A stretch of 43,540 bases of DNA, taken from positions 1-43,540 of the forward strand of contig JAPPIT010000167.1 in the NCBI GenBank assembly GCA_028820505.1. Reading direction: 5' to 3'. The first letter of the stretch is position 1. Every line of letters starts with the position of its first letter. The notes under the pieces were generated by a model. That model saw nothing but the letters and a program-made list of their open reading frames with translations, searched no databases and was not told the origin of the DNA. The translations under genes were made by a program, and so were the position numbers. The stretch comes from Defluviicoccus sp. GTDB lineage: Bacteria; Pseudomonadota; Alphaproteobacteria; MPNO01. Of the stretch, positions 16,411 to 24,020 are shown piece after piece.

Positions 16411-17022
16411 TCAGAGGCCCCTCAAGAAGTCTCTGACGCCATCGAAAGCCGCGTGATCGAGGTCCCAAACGCCCGCCTTGGCAGCGACACCCACAGAATG
16501 ATGCGGATTTCGCTTGGTCGCCAGATAGGCGAAAGCGCGAGCCTTGTCCGGGTTGTCTATCGCCGCGTCCGGCAGCCTTTCCACGCATTCGAAAAAGTCG
16601 TCGATGCAACGGTTTGTGGGTTCGTCGACAAACGTGCGGCAGAGAACTGTCTCAAGCATCCCGGAACGTCTGTCGCCAGGCAATATCAATACCGTCGCCG
16701 TAGGATGTTCCCCGGCCGGTTCTGCCAGCGCCATTGGCACTGCAAGGTTTGCATTCTCCAGCGACGATTGGACGCTTCGAAACGCCGCGTCTTCGGAATC
16801 CTCAGCGTCGCGCACGATGCCGACACTCCTGACCGAACCGAAATCCGGCATCTTGACGAATGCCGCGAGAAAGCCACGAAGTTGATCGACGCCTCCGAAA
16901 TCGCAAATTTGCACGGCATCCGCGAGTCCGAGATGCCGGGCAAGAGCCTCGAAGAAATTCCGTTGATCGTTACCCTCGACGAGAAGCTGCTTTGGCTTGG
17001 AAAGCCCGGTCGGTAATCCCAT
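16411..17022 (-). CDS. Small TOPRIM-like protein (DUF3226 type), partner of the adjacent ATPase
   Basis: A 203-residue protein with the acidic plan of a TOPRIM domain: a first Glu at the end of strand 1 (LLVEGNDQRNFFEAL, Glu16) and a DxxD cluster in VGIVRDAEDSEDA (Asp72, Asp75). After this come LILPGDRRSGMLETVLC and CIDDFFECV. I place it with the DUF3226 proteins, which are commonly encoded beside a P-loop ATPase. In the OLD nuclease family ATPase and TOPRIM parts may be fused (OLD class 1) or separate (as in PARIS, where the partner AriB has a DUF4435 TOPRIM). The start is two bases after the ATPase stop. Composition (about 57 % GC by eye) is lower than the flanks. Function as a nuclease is inferred. 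Confidence 0.7.
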   Translation of the reverse strand: MGLPTGLSKPKQLLVEGNDQRNFFEALARHLGLADAVQICDFGGVDQLRGFLAAFVKMPDFGSVRSVGIVRDAEDSEDAAFRSVQSSLENANLAVPMALAEPAGEHPTATVLILPGDRRSGMLETVLCRTFVDEPTNRCIDDFFECVERLPDAAIDNPDKARAFAYLATKRNPHHSVGVAAKAGVWDLDHAAFDGVRDFLRGL

Positions 17023-17024
17023 GC

Positions 17025-18071
17025 TCAGCGGACTTCGAGGCTGTGCGATACCGCCGCTTCGATCTCATCGGGTTCGTAGCTGACGCAGTCGATTCTGCCG
17101 TGCGCTTCTTCCAGGCGGTGCACGAGGAAGCCGCCCTTGTCGAGGGACCGATAGGCCGCTTCCACGCATTCGAAACTGTGCGTGGAGGCGACGACCTGGG
17201 TGTTGAATTGCTCCGCGGCCGCCTCGATGGATTGCCAGACCTTCCCCAACACGGAGTGGTGCAGGCCGTTTTCGATTTCGTCGATCAGGACGACGCCGTT
17301 CGGCGCGGCGGAAATCGCAAGAATAAGCCTCGCAATTCGCGTCATACCTTCGCCCATAACCGGCAAAGGGACCAGTTCGGGCAACCCGATGTCGCCCCAA
17401 ATCATTGGGGAGCCGCTCGCGGTGTTGTCTTCGACGCTCTTCAGCCTCGGTTCGACAGCCTTGAGTGCATTCACCACAAGGCTGCCCTGTTTGCGCGTTC
17501 GGAGTTGTCCGAGGCGCATGGCGTCGTCGTGATGATTGCCGGTTCGAGAGGAGAGGAGCATCGACAGAAACGGGGGACGGGAGTTGGGTGACTCCATTTG
17601 AATTCCACCCGGCGTCAAGCGCATACGCCCTTGGATCCGCGGCGCTGAACCGTTTTTGAACGTGAACAATAGTCCTGTTGCGCCCGCATGCTCAGGCATC
17701 GGCGCACCGCTCGGTTCCTCAAAAGGAAGCTCGACGGTGCCGGAGCGTTCGAGCGCTACGTTCAAAGACAACGAACCGAGAGAGTGGTGCTGTCCGGCGA
17801 TCTCCACGGTCTTGTTCATGTCGAGGGCCGTGAACATCGGTTTCCAGAATGTTTCCGCCACGGCGGGAGCTGCCGCCAAATCGGCTCCGCGAACAGCACT
17901 GGTATTCAGCGCAACTTGGGCGTTTCCGCCACTGGACAAGAGAAAAACCGCTTCAAGCAATGTCGTCTTGCCCGAATTGTTGCGGCCGGTCACAAGGTTG
18001 ATCCGACTCATGCGCTCGACGGTCAGGTCGTCGAGCGCCCGGAAGTTTCGGACTTGCAAGCGCGTGAACAT
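17025..18071 (-). CDS. OLD-like ABC-type AAA ATPase
   Basis: A 348-residue P-loop ATPase of the AAA_15/AAA_21 (OLD/SMC-like) type. N-terminal strand VRNFRALDDLTVERM, Walker A GRNNSGKT (29-36), signature-like MGEGMTR (239-245), Walker B VVLIDEIENGLHHS (260-273, Asp264/Glu265) and H-loop ASTHSFE (His298) are all present, so the ATPase should be active. Residues 60-230 are an insert without a long coiled coil. The next gene, two bases downstream, encodes a TOPRIM-like protein; the pair resembles split OLD-family defence modules such as PARIS (AriA/AriB), but this ATPase is smaller than I expect for AriA and identity is not established. GC is lower than neighbours, which fits acquisition by transfer. 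Confidence 0.85.
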   Translation of the reverse strand: MFTRLQVRNFRALDDLTVERMSRINLVTGRNNSGKTTLLEAVFLLSSGGNAQVALNTSAVRGADLAAAPAVAETFWKPMFTALDMNKTVEIAGQHHSLGSLSLNVALERSGTVELPFEEPSGAPMPEHAGATGLLFTFKNGSAPRIQGRMRLTPGGIQMESPNSRPPFLSMLLSSRTGNHHDDAMRLGQLRTRKQGSLVVNALKAVEPRLKSVEDNTASGSPMIWGDIGLPELVPLPVMGEGMTRIARLILAISAAPNGVVLIDEIENGLHHSVLGKVWQSIEAAAEQFNTQVVASTHSFECVEAAYRSLDKGGFLVHRLEEAHGRIDCVSYEPDEIEAAVSHSLEVR

Positions 18072-18176
18072 CGCTCAAGGCCCCGAACGGTGTCGTCGCA
18101 GGGGACCGCCACGCCCCGCGACCGGAACGCGACTATACGAGGAACGAGCCCTCGGCGGAATCCGGTTCCCCCGCCC

Positions 18177-19520
18177 CTACTCCGCCGCTTCGGCCGCCGT
18201 CTTGGGGCTGTTGGCGGCGATGGTCTTCATGTTGTTGCGCCGGGTGACGAACTTCTCCGGGCCCTCGTAGACGCCGTCCGGGATGTCGAAATAGCCGGCC
18301 TCGAACTGCGCCTCGTCGGTCAACCGCATGGCGATCGAGTCGAACGGGCACACATCCATGCAGAGCTCGCAGCCGATGCAGGTCTCGGGATGGACCTCGA
18401 CCTTCCCCGCCGGGCTCTGCGACAGCGCCTCGTAGAAGCACATCTGGATGCAGATGGTGCAGCTCGGGTTCTGGCAGGTGTCCTCGTCGACCACGGCGTG
18501 CACGCGGTCGCGCGCGAACTGCTCGGCATAGTCCTTCGCCGCCCGCCGGGACGCGATGCCCCGCATCGACTCGACGTCCGGGTAGCCGTGCTCGTCCATG
18601 AAGCGCTCGACCCCGCCGATGATGTTGGGCAGCCATTTCATGCCCTTGATCATCAGCACCGAGCCGATCTCGACGATATTGGCGCCGGTCATCAGGAACT
18701 CGACCGCGTCGCGGTGGTCGAAGATGCCGTTGGTGCCGGCGATCGGGATGCCGACCTGGGTGTAGATGTTGTGCACCCATCTGAGCGTCAGCGGCTTGAC
18801 CCAGGTGCCGCCGATGCCGGCGGTGCCGGCGAGCCGGGGCTCCGCCGCCTCGATGTCGACCGCGAAGCCGGTATGGCGGTTGGTGGCGGTGACCGCCGCC
18901 GCGCCCGCCTTCTGGACGGCGCGCGCGATCTCGACCGGGCGCGACTGGTCGGGGGTGAGCTTGACCACGACCGGGATGTCGACCGCCTCGACCACCTGGC
19001 GGGTGACCTCGTAGGCGATGTCCTCTTCCTGGCTGATCATGCTGCCGCCGTGGACGCCCGGCATCAGCGCCGGGTGCGGGCAGCCGAAATTGAGCTCGAC
19101 CATGGGGAGCCCGCAATCCTCGATCGTGCGGCAGATGTCCTTCCAGCCGTCGACCTCCTTGGCGCCGGCGCTCCCGATCAGATGCGCGTCCCGCTCGCGC
19201 GCGTAGGCGCCGACCTCCTTCAGATAGGGAATCCAGTCCTTGTAGTAGGTGCTGGAATAGCCCGACCGGCTGTAGAACACGAAGTCGCGCGGCACCTTGC
19301 CCTTGATGATGTCGCCGCGGTCGTTGAGGATCGCGTATTTCGAGTTCTGCGTCAGACGCGCCATGTCTTCCATGTCGGTCAGCGTCTTGACGATGGCGCC
19401 CGCTGCCCCGTAGTCGAAGCACTGCTTCATCAGGTCCGGGCTGTTGGTGGTCTCGAGCGAGGCGACCACCACCGGGTTCTTGAACGGGATGCCGCAAAAC
19501 TCGACTGCCATGTCTGCCAT
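18177..19520 (-). CDS. preA: PreA-like dihydropyrimidine dehydrogenase subunit (dihydroorotate dehydrogenase fold with ferredoxin domain)
   Basis: A 447-residue protein: an FMN-binding TIM barrel of the dihydroorotate/dihydropyrimidine dehydrogenase family (residues 1-340) followed by two 4Fe-4S motifs, CQNPSCTICIQMC and CIGCELCMDVC (about 360-410). PreA acts with PreT in NAD(P)H-dependent reduction of uracil and thymine. The substrate loop is ELNFGCPHPALMPG (Cys147), where classical PreA has LNFSCPHGM, so specificity may differ. No preT is in the window. The start has a GGAGG ribosome site (CGGAGGCACCCG-ATG). A 13-bp palindrome shared with hyuA lies 48 bases upstream over the probable -10. 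Confidence 0.85.
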   Translation of the reverse strand: MADMAVEFCGIPFKNPVVVASLETTNSPDLMKQCFDYGAAGAIVKTLTDMEDMARLTQNSKYAILNDRGDIIKGKVPRDFVFYSRSGYSSTYYKDWIPYLKEVGAYARERDAHLIGSAGAKEVDGWKDICRTIEDCGLPMVELNFGCPHPALMPGVHGGSMISQEEDIAYEVTRQVVEAVDIPVVVKLTPDQSRPVEIARAVQKAGAAAVTATNRHTGFAVDIEAAEPRLAGTAGIGGTWVKPLTLRWVHNIYTQVGIPIAGTNGIFDHRDAVEFLMTGANIVEIGSVLMIKGMKWLPNIIGGVERFMDEHGYPDVESMRGIASRRAAKDYAEQFARDRVHAVVDEDTCQNPSCTICIQMCFYEALSQSPAGKVEVHPETCIGCELCMDVCPFDSIAMRLTDEAQFEAGYFDIPDGVYEGPEKFVTRRNNMKTIAANSPKTAAEAAE

Positions 19521-19567
19521 CGGGTGCCTCCGCGATTCGGGGCGGGCTCGCCGCCGTTATGCGCAGT

Positions 19568-19580
19568 ATACTGACAATAT
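19568..19580. promoter_or_regulatory. Candidate operator ATACTGACAATAT over the preA promoter
   Basis: An imperfect palindrome centred on one base (ATACTG-A-CAATAT). It matches 12 of 13 bases of the perfect palindrome before hyuA. On the minus strand a good -10 (TATACT) overlaps the site, with a poor -35 (GGACGG) 17 bases away, so a bound protein would block polymerase. Located between divergent-position genes preA (start 19520) and the end of clpS (19601), so preA is the only gene it can serve. Confidence 0.5.
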
Positions 19581-19600
19581 TCCGCCGCCGTCCATCCGGC

Positions 19601-19912
19601 CTATTCCTCGGGCTCGGTGGTGAACATCAGCGGGTGGCCGTGCTCGCGGCCGAGGTCGGTCGCCTCGGTCGCCTTGGTCTCGGCGACGTCACGGGTATAG
19701 ACGGCGACCACGCAGGAGCCCTTGGTGTGGGCCGTCGCCATCACGCGATAGGCCTCGTCGTCGCCCATCCGGAAGACGGCCCTCAGCACCAGGATCACGA
19801 ACTCGCGCGGCGTGTAGTCGTCGTTGAGCAGGATGACCTTGTGCAGCTTCGGCCGCTCGGTCTTCGTCTCGACCTTGGTCCTTGTGCGCTGATCGGTGTC
19901 TGTGTCGCTCAT
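19601..19912 (-). CDS. clpS: ATP-dependent Clp protease adaptor ClpS
   Basis: A 103-residue adaptor that brings N-degron substrates to ClpAP. After a charged, disordered N-terminal tail of about 22 residues come the conserved KVILLNDDYTPREFVILVLRAVF (Asn-Asp of the binding pocket), AYRVMATAHTKGSCVVAVYTRDVAETKA, and a C-terminal strand GHPLMFTTEPEE. The frame is open upstream, but ATG at 19912 fits the family. clpA, the usual neighbour, is not in the window; preA follows instead, with the preA operator between them. Confidence 0.93.
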   Translation of the reverse strand: MSDTDTDQRTRTKVETKTERPKLHKVILLNDDYTPREFVILVLRAVFRMGDDEAYRVMATAHTKGSCVVAVYTRDVAETKATEATDLGREHGHPLMFTTEPEE

Positions 19913-20012
19913 CGAGCCCGGTCCGCCTTGCGCCGGTCCAGCCTCGCACGGTTCCGCGCCCCGGTCCAGCGGGCGCGACCGGCATTCTCCGGCACGCCTC
20001 TCCCTCCCAGTC

Positions 20013-20330
20013 GTCATGCCCGGAACAAGTCCATTGCTGTCCGGTTTAACTTCGGAACGGGCTCTGCGCCGACAGGCGAGACCGTCTCCGCCCCTCCGCT
20101 GTCACCCCGGACTTGATCCGGGGTCCAGGAAAACCGGGCGAGAGCGGCGCCTGTGGCCCTGGACCCCGGATCAAGTCCGGGGTGACAGCAGGGGACACGG
20201 ACGGGCGATGCGAGCGTCCTGCAATCCGAGCCTCGACCGGACCGATGCGCCGATAACCCGCCCACACCGACGCCTTGCACCCGGTCCACCCCACCGGAAC
20301 CGGACAACAGTGGACTCGTTCCGGGGCGAC
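20013..20330. repeat. Outer imperfect inverted repeat nesting the palindrome
   Basis: The stretch 20020-20044 (complement reads CCGGACAGCAATGGACTTG then TTCCGG) pairs with 20300-20324 (CCGGACAACAGTGGACTCG then TTCCGG), 22 of 25 bases, around the inner 92-bp palindrome. The 608-base gap 19913-20520 between clpS and the DUF1302 gene therefore holds nested repeats at 20013-20330 and no gene that I can support; its last 120 bases are AT-richer and probably contain the DUF1302 promoter. Confidence 0.55.
20098..20189. repeat. Dispersed palindrome with perfect 32-bp arms
   Basis: The arm at 20098-20129 (containing CACCCCGGACTTGATCCGGG) is repeated exactly in inverse orientation at 20158-20189, with 28 bases between. 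Each arm itself holds the short palindrome CCCCGGACTTGATCCGGGG. Palindromes built on GGACTTGATCC are numerous in many alphaproteobacterial genomes. The unit would form a very stable hairpin in RNA or DNA. Confidence 0.8.
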
Positions 20331-20435
20331 AGAGGGGGGACAAGGACGGCAGGTGCGGGCGGACCGGGTTCCGACGGGGGCGGCGACGCAAGGATTGCAA
20401 TACTGGACAAGGATTCGCCCTCGAATCGCAAAACC

Positions 20436-20451
20436 AGTCAAAATATTGACT
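20436..20451. promoter_or_regulatory. Possible operator AGTCAA-N4-TTGACT before the DUF1302 operon
   Basis: A 6-bp perfect inverted repeat in the AT-rich segment 85 to 70 bases before the DUF1302 start. Its right half TTGACT could serve as a -35 box, but no good -10 is found 17 bases on, so this is a pattern only. Confidence 0.25.
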
Positions 20452-20520
20452 CCGGTATATCATGAGTAACAAACTTGGCGATGCATGGGAGTTCATGTCG
20501 GTTCAGGGGGCATCGAGAAC

Positions 20521-22491
20521 ATGACCGAATCCGACTGCGCCGCGCCGCTTCACCGGGAAGAATTGCCGCGCCCGCGCCGCGCCGTTGCCCCGATCGCTCT
20601 GGCGGCGGGCGCCGCGGTTCTCGCCGGACTCCTGGAAGCCGCGCCCGCGCGCGCGGTCGAGTTCGGCAACGGCGGGTACCGGGGGAGCGTCGACACCACG
20701 ATCTCCCAGGGCGTGACCTTCCGCGTCGAGGAGCGCGACAGGGCGCTGGCCGGCAAGACCAACAGCAACGACGGCAATCTCAACTACGACCGTGGCATCG
20801 TCGCCAACACGTCCAAGTTCACCACCGATATCGACTTCCGGACCGACAGGTTCGGCGCGTTCGTCCGGACCACGGGCTTCGTCGACCACGAGAACCGGGA
20901 CGGCAAGCGGGAACGCACCGAGCTGAGCGACGACGCCAAGGAGCGGGTGGGGAGCGACATCGGCGTGCTCGACGCCTACGTCACCGTCCCGTTCGAGGTC
21001 GGCGACGCGGCGGTCGACCTCAGGCTCGGCAAGCACGTGCTGAACTGGGGGGAGAGCACCTTCATCCCCAACGGCGTCAACGCCATCAACCCGTTCGACG
21101 TGAGCAAGCTCAGGCTGCCGGGTTCGGAGTTGCGCGAGGCGCTGCTTCCCGTCTGGATGGCCTCCGCCGAGGTCGCGGCGACCGACACGCTCTCGGTCGC
21201 GGGGTTCTACCAGATCGCTTGGGAAGAGACCCACATCGATCCGGTGGGCAGCTACTTCTCGGTCACCGATTACGTAGGACCGGGGGCGCGGGAGGCGGTG
21301 ATCACGGAGGTCACGCAGAGAGATGACGGCTTCGGGTTCGGCCCCCTTACGAACGCCATCAACGCCGACCTTGCCGCGCTATTTCAACGCGCTCAGCCCG
21401 TGTTCGACCGGGATTTCGCCAGCGCGCTTCGCGGTCGGGATCGCGCGCCCCGCGACTCGGGACAGTGGGGTTTGGCGCTACGCTACCTCGCCGAGGATCT
21501 GAACCAGACCGAGTTCGGCTTCTACTTCATCAACTATCACAGCAGACTGCCGATGATCGGCGGACAGCGGGCCAGCCGGGGCGCGTTGCAAGCGGCTGTC
21601 GCGGCGGCGGGCGCGGTGGGCGCGCCGGGTTCGCAAACCGTCAGTGCCGTGACCGGCGGCGTCACCCGACAGGTCGCGGCCGGATTGATCCCTCAAGCAG
21701 CCGCGCCAGACGTGATTAAGGAGCAGGTCGGGGGAATCGCCGGCGCCTTGGCGGTTGACCGATACCTTAAGGGCGGACACTACTTCTTGGAGTATCCCGA
21801 GGACATCCAGCTCTTCGGACTGAGCTTCAACACCGTGCTCGGAGCTTCGGGCTGGGCGTTGCAGGGCGAATACTCCCTGCGTCCCGACGCGCCGCTGCAG
21901 CGAGCCGAGCGGGCGGTGATCGCGGAAGCTCTCGAACCGTTAACCCGCGCGCTGCGTTGGGAGCCCACCGACCGGGCGGGTCTCGGCGCCTATCTCGCCG
22001 GGTACAGGCCAACGCTGGTCCAAGGCTATGTCGAGCGTAACGTAAGCCAGATCCAGGCCACCGGCACCAAGGTCTTTGGACCCACCGTGGGCGCGGACGC
22101 CCTGGTGTTCGTCGGGGAAGCCGCTCTGATGCATGTCCACGAAATGCCCGACGAGCCGCTGGAGAGTCCCGCCGGCGGCACCCTCTCCGAGAAGGCCGCA
22201 GACGCGGACGCCACCTCGTGGGGCTACCGGCTCGCGGCGCGGCTCGACTACAACAACGCCGTCGGCGGCGCCAATCTCTACCCCTACGCCCAGTTCCTGC
22301 ACGACGTCGGCGGCAACAGCCCGGCGCCCAGCGGGCCGTTCGTGGAGGGCCGGACCGCGATCACGCTCGGCCTCAGGGCCGACTATCTCAGCCGCTGGCA
22401 GGCCGACCTCTCCTACACGCGCATGGGCGGCGAGGGCAACGATCTGGCCGACCGCGACTTCGTCTCCCTCTCCGTCAAATACTCGTTCTGA
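20521..22491 (+). CDS. DUF1302 family outer-membrane protein
   Basis: A 656-residue protein of the DUF1302 family, predicted outer-membrane beta-barrels. After a long basic N-region the hydrophobic stretch APIALAAGAAVLAGLLEAAPARAVEF serves as signal sequence. The mature protein has alternating strands with aromatic girdles (TTDIDFRTDRFGAFVRTTGFVDHEN, RLGKHVLNWGESTFIPNGVNAINPFDV, a family hallmark), and it ends in Phe (VSLSVKYSF), as required for BAM-dependent barrels. ATG 20521 follows a GGGGG-containing site; an earlier in-frame start at 20485 is possible. The DUF1329, Ycf48-like and MMPL genes follow on the same strand, a set that I know as recurrent in proteobacteria and linked to handling of hydrophobic compounds; substrate unknown. 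Confidence 0.9.
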   Translation: MTESDCAAPLHREELPRPRRAVAPIALAAGAAVLAGLLEAAPARAVEFGNGGYRGSVDTTISQGVTFRVEERDRALAGKTNSNDGNLNYDRGIVANTSKFTTDIDFRTDRFGAFVRTTGFVDHENRDGKRERTELSDDAKERVGSDIGVLDAYVTVPFEVGDAAVDLRLGKHVLNWGESTFIPNGVNAINPFDVSKLRLPGSELREALLPVWMASAEVAATDTLSVAGFYQIAWEETHIDPVGSYFSVTDYVGPGAREAVITEVTQRDDGFGFGPLTNAINADLAALFQRAQPVFDRDFASALRGRDRAPRDSGQWGLALRYLAEDLNQTEFGFYFINYHSRLPMIGGQRASRGALQAAVAAAGAVGAPGSQTVSAVTGGVTRQVAAGLIPQAAAPDVIKEQVGGIAGALAVDRYLKGGHYFLEYPEDIQLFGLSFNTVLGASGWALQGEYSLRPDAPLQRAERAVIAEALEPLTRALRWEPTDRAGLGAYLAGYRPTLVQGYVERNVSQIQATGTKVFGPTVGADALVFVGEAALMHVHEMPDEPLESPAGGTLSEKAADADATSWGYRLAARLDYNNAVGGANLYPYAQFLHDVGGNSPAPSGPFVEGRTAITLGLRADYLSRWQADLSYTRMGGEGNDLADRDFVSLSVKYSF

Positions 22492-22502
22492 GGATCGGGG
22501 CC

Positions 22503-23864
22503 ATGACCGCAAGACCGCTTCCGTTCGGCGCCGCCATCCTCCTCGGGGGCGCGCTCGCCTTCCCCGCGTGGGCGGGGATCGGGCCCGGCGACATCGCGCG
22601 GCTCGGCGCCGATCTCACCCCGCTCGGCGGGGAGCGGGCCGGCAACGCCGAGGGCACCATCCCGGAATGGACCGGCGGCATCGTCGCGCCGCCGGCCGGG
22701 TACAAGGTCGGCGAGCATCACCGCGACCCCTATGCCGGCGACAAGCCGCGCTTCGTCATCGACGCCGCCGCGCTGGACAAGCACCGCGGCCGCGTCCCGC
22801 TCGGCCTCCAGCGCATGCTGGAGACCTATCCCGGCTTCCGGATGGCGGTCTACCCGACCCGGCGCAGCGCCTCGGTGCCGCAGCGGATCTACGACGCCAC
22901 CCGCGGGATCGCCGCCACCGCGAAGCTCGTCGACGGCGGCAACGGCGTGGCCGGCGCCGTGATCGGCATCCCGTTCCCGATCCCGAAGAACGGCCAGGAG
23001 GCGGTCTGGAACCACCTGCTGCGCTACCGGGGCGAGACGGTGGCGTGCATCCTCGGCCAGGCCGCGGTCACCCGCGGCGGCGCCTACACGCTGGTCAAGC
23101 AGAGCCTCGAGATCGAGCTGCGCTACTCGCTGCCCGGCATGACGCTGGAGAAGCTCGGCAACAGGATGATCCTGTTCAAGCAGAAGACGCTCGCCCCGGC
23201 CAGGCTCGCCGGGGACATCGTGCTGGTGCACGAGACGATCAACCAGGTCCGCGAGCCGCGCAACGCGTGGACCTACAACCCGGGCCAGCGGCGCGTGCGC
23301 CGCGCGCCCAACATCGCCTACGACAACCCCGGCACCTCGTCGGACGGGCTGCGCACCGCCGACCAGCTCGACATGTTCAACGGCGCGGTCGACCGCTACG
23401 ACTGGAAGCTCGTCGGCAAGCGCGAGATGTACGTGCCCTACAATTCCTACCGGCTGCACGGCGGCGACCTCGCCTTCGCCGACATCCTCAAGCCGCTGCA
23501 CGTCAACCCGGACCTGCTGCGCTACGAGCTGCACCGGGTATGGGTGGTGGAGGCGACGCTGAAAGAGGGCGCGAGCCACATCTACAAGCGGCGCACCTTC
23601 TATATCGACGAGGATTCGTGGCAGATCCTGGTCGCCGACATCTACGACAACCGCGACCAGCTGTGGCGGGTGTCGGAGGCGCACGCGATCAACTACTACG
23701 AAAAGCCCCTGGTGTGGCCGACGCTCGAGGTGCACACCGATCTCCAGGCCGGGCGCTACCTCGCCTTCGGGCTCGACAACGAGTTCCCGATGTGCACCTG
23801 GGACTCGAACCTGCGGTCCCGCGACTTCACCCCCGCTGCCCTGCGCCGCGAGGGGCGGCGCTGA
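22503..23864 (+). CDS. DUF1329 family periplasmic/outer-membrane protein
   Basis: A 453-residue exported protein of the DUF1329 (LolA/LppX-like fold) family. Residues 1-24 are a signal peptide (ending AFPAWAGI). Family segments: LTPLGGERAGNAEGTIPEWTGG at the mature N-terminus, GIPFPIPKNGQEAVWNHLLRYRG, AWTYNPGQRRVRRAPNIAYDNPGTSSDGLRT, and HRVWVVEATLKEGASHIYKRRTFYIDEDSWQILVADIYDNR. It starts 11 bases after the DUF1302 stop. The LolA-like fold is suited to carry lipids across the periplasm, which with the MMPL protein downstream suggests a lipid or hydrophobic-compound route (inference). Confidence 0.92.
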   Translation: MTARPLPFGAAILLGGALAFPAWAGIGPGDIARLGADLTPLGGERAGNAEGTIPEWTGGIVAPPAGYKVGEHHRDPYAGDKPRFVIDAAALDKHRGRVPLGLQRMLETYPGFRMAVYPTRRSASVPQRIYDATRGIAATAKLVDGGNGVAGAVIGIPFPIPKNGQEAVWNHLLRYRGETVACILGQAAVTRGGAYTLVKQSLEIELRYSLPGMTLEKLGNRMILFKQKTLAPARLAGDIVLVHETINQVREPRNAWTYNPGQRRVRRAPNIAYDNPGTSSDGLRTADQLDMFNGAVDRYDWKLVGKREMYVPYNSYRLHGGDLAFADILKPLHVNPDLLRYELHRVWVVEATLKEGASHIYKRRTFYIDEDSWQILVADIYDNRDQLWRVSEAHAINYYEKPLVWPTLEVHTDLQAGRYLAFGLDNEFPMCTWDSNLRSRDFTPAALRREGRR

Positions 23865-23910
23865 CTTTCGGTTCCGGTTCGCTGAAACGCCGGCTGCCGC
23901 CCCCGTCCAC

Positions 23911-24020
23911 CGTCATGGTCGGCGAAGGCCGACCATCCACGAGTTTTTTCTTGCGACGGCGCGCGGTGGAAGAAAAACCGAAAACAAAACGTGGATGGTC
24001 GGCCTTCGCCGACCATGACG
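23911..24020. repeat. Palindromic intercistronic element, copy 1
   Basis: A 110-bp unit with perfect 31-bp arms (23911-23941 and 23990-24020). The arm begins CGTCATGGTCGGCGAAGGCC and is itself a hairpin: ATGGTCGGC and GCCGACCAT pair around GAAG. The core starts GAGTTTT and ends AAAACAAAAC. The copies at 28860 and 40701 have identical arms. It lies between the DUF1329 and Ycf48-like genes of one operon and supplies the only plausible start codons of the latter. Confidence 0.9.

Noticed and set aside
16411-18071. ATPase-TOPRIM pair as part of a retron or Gabija system
   Set aside because: There is no reverse transcriptase, no UvrD-like helicase and no msr/msd-like repeat nearby; the two parts are separate genes.
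20398-20410. ATACTGGACAAGG as a fourth copy of the preA/hyuA operator
   Set aside because: Only the left half matches; the spacing and right half-site are missing.
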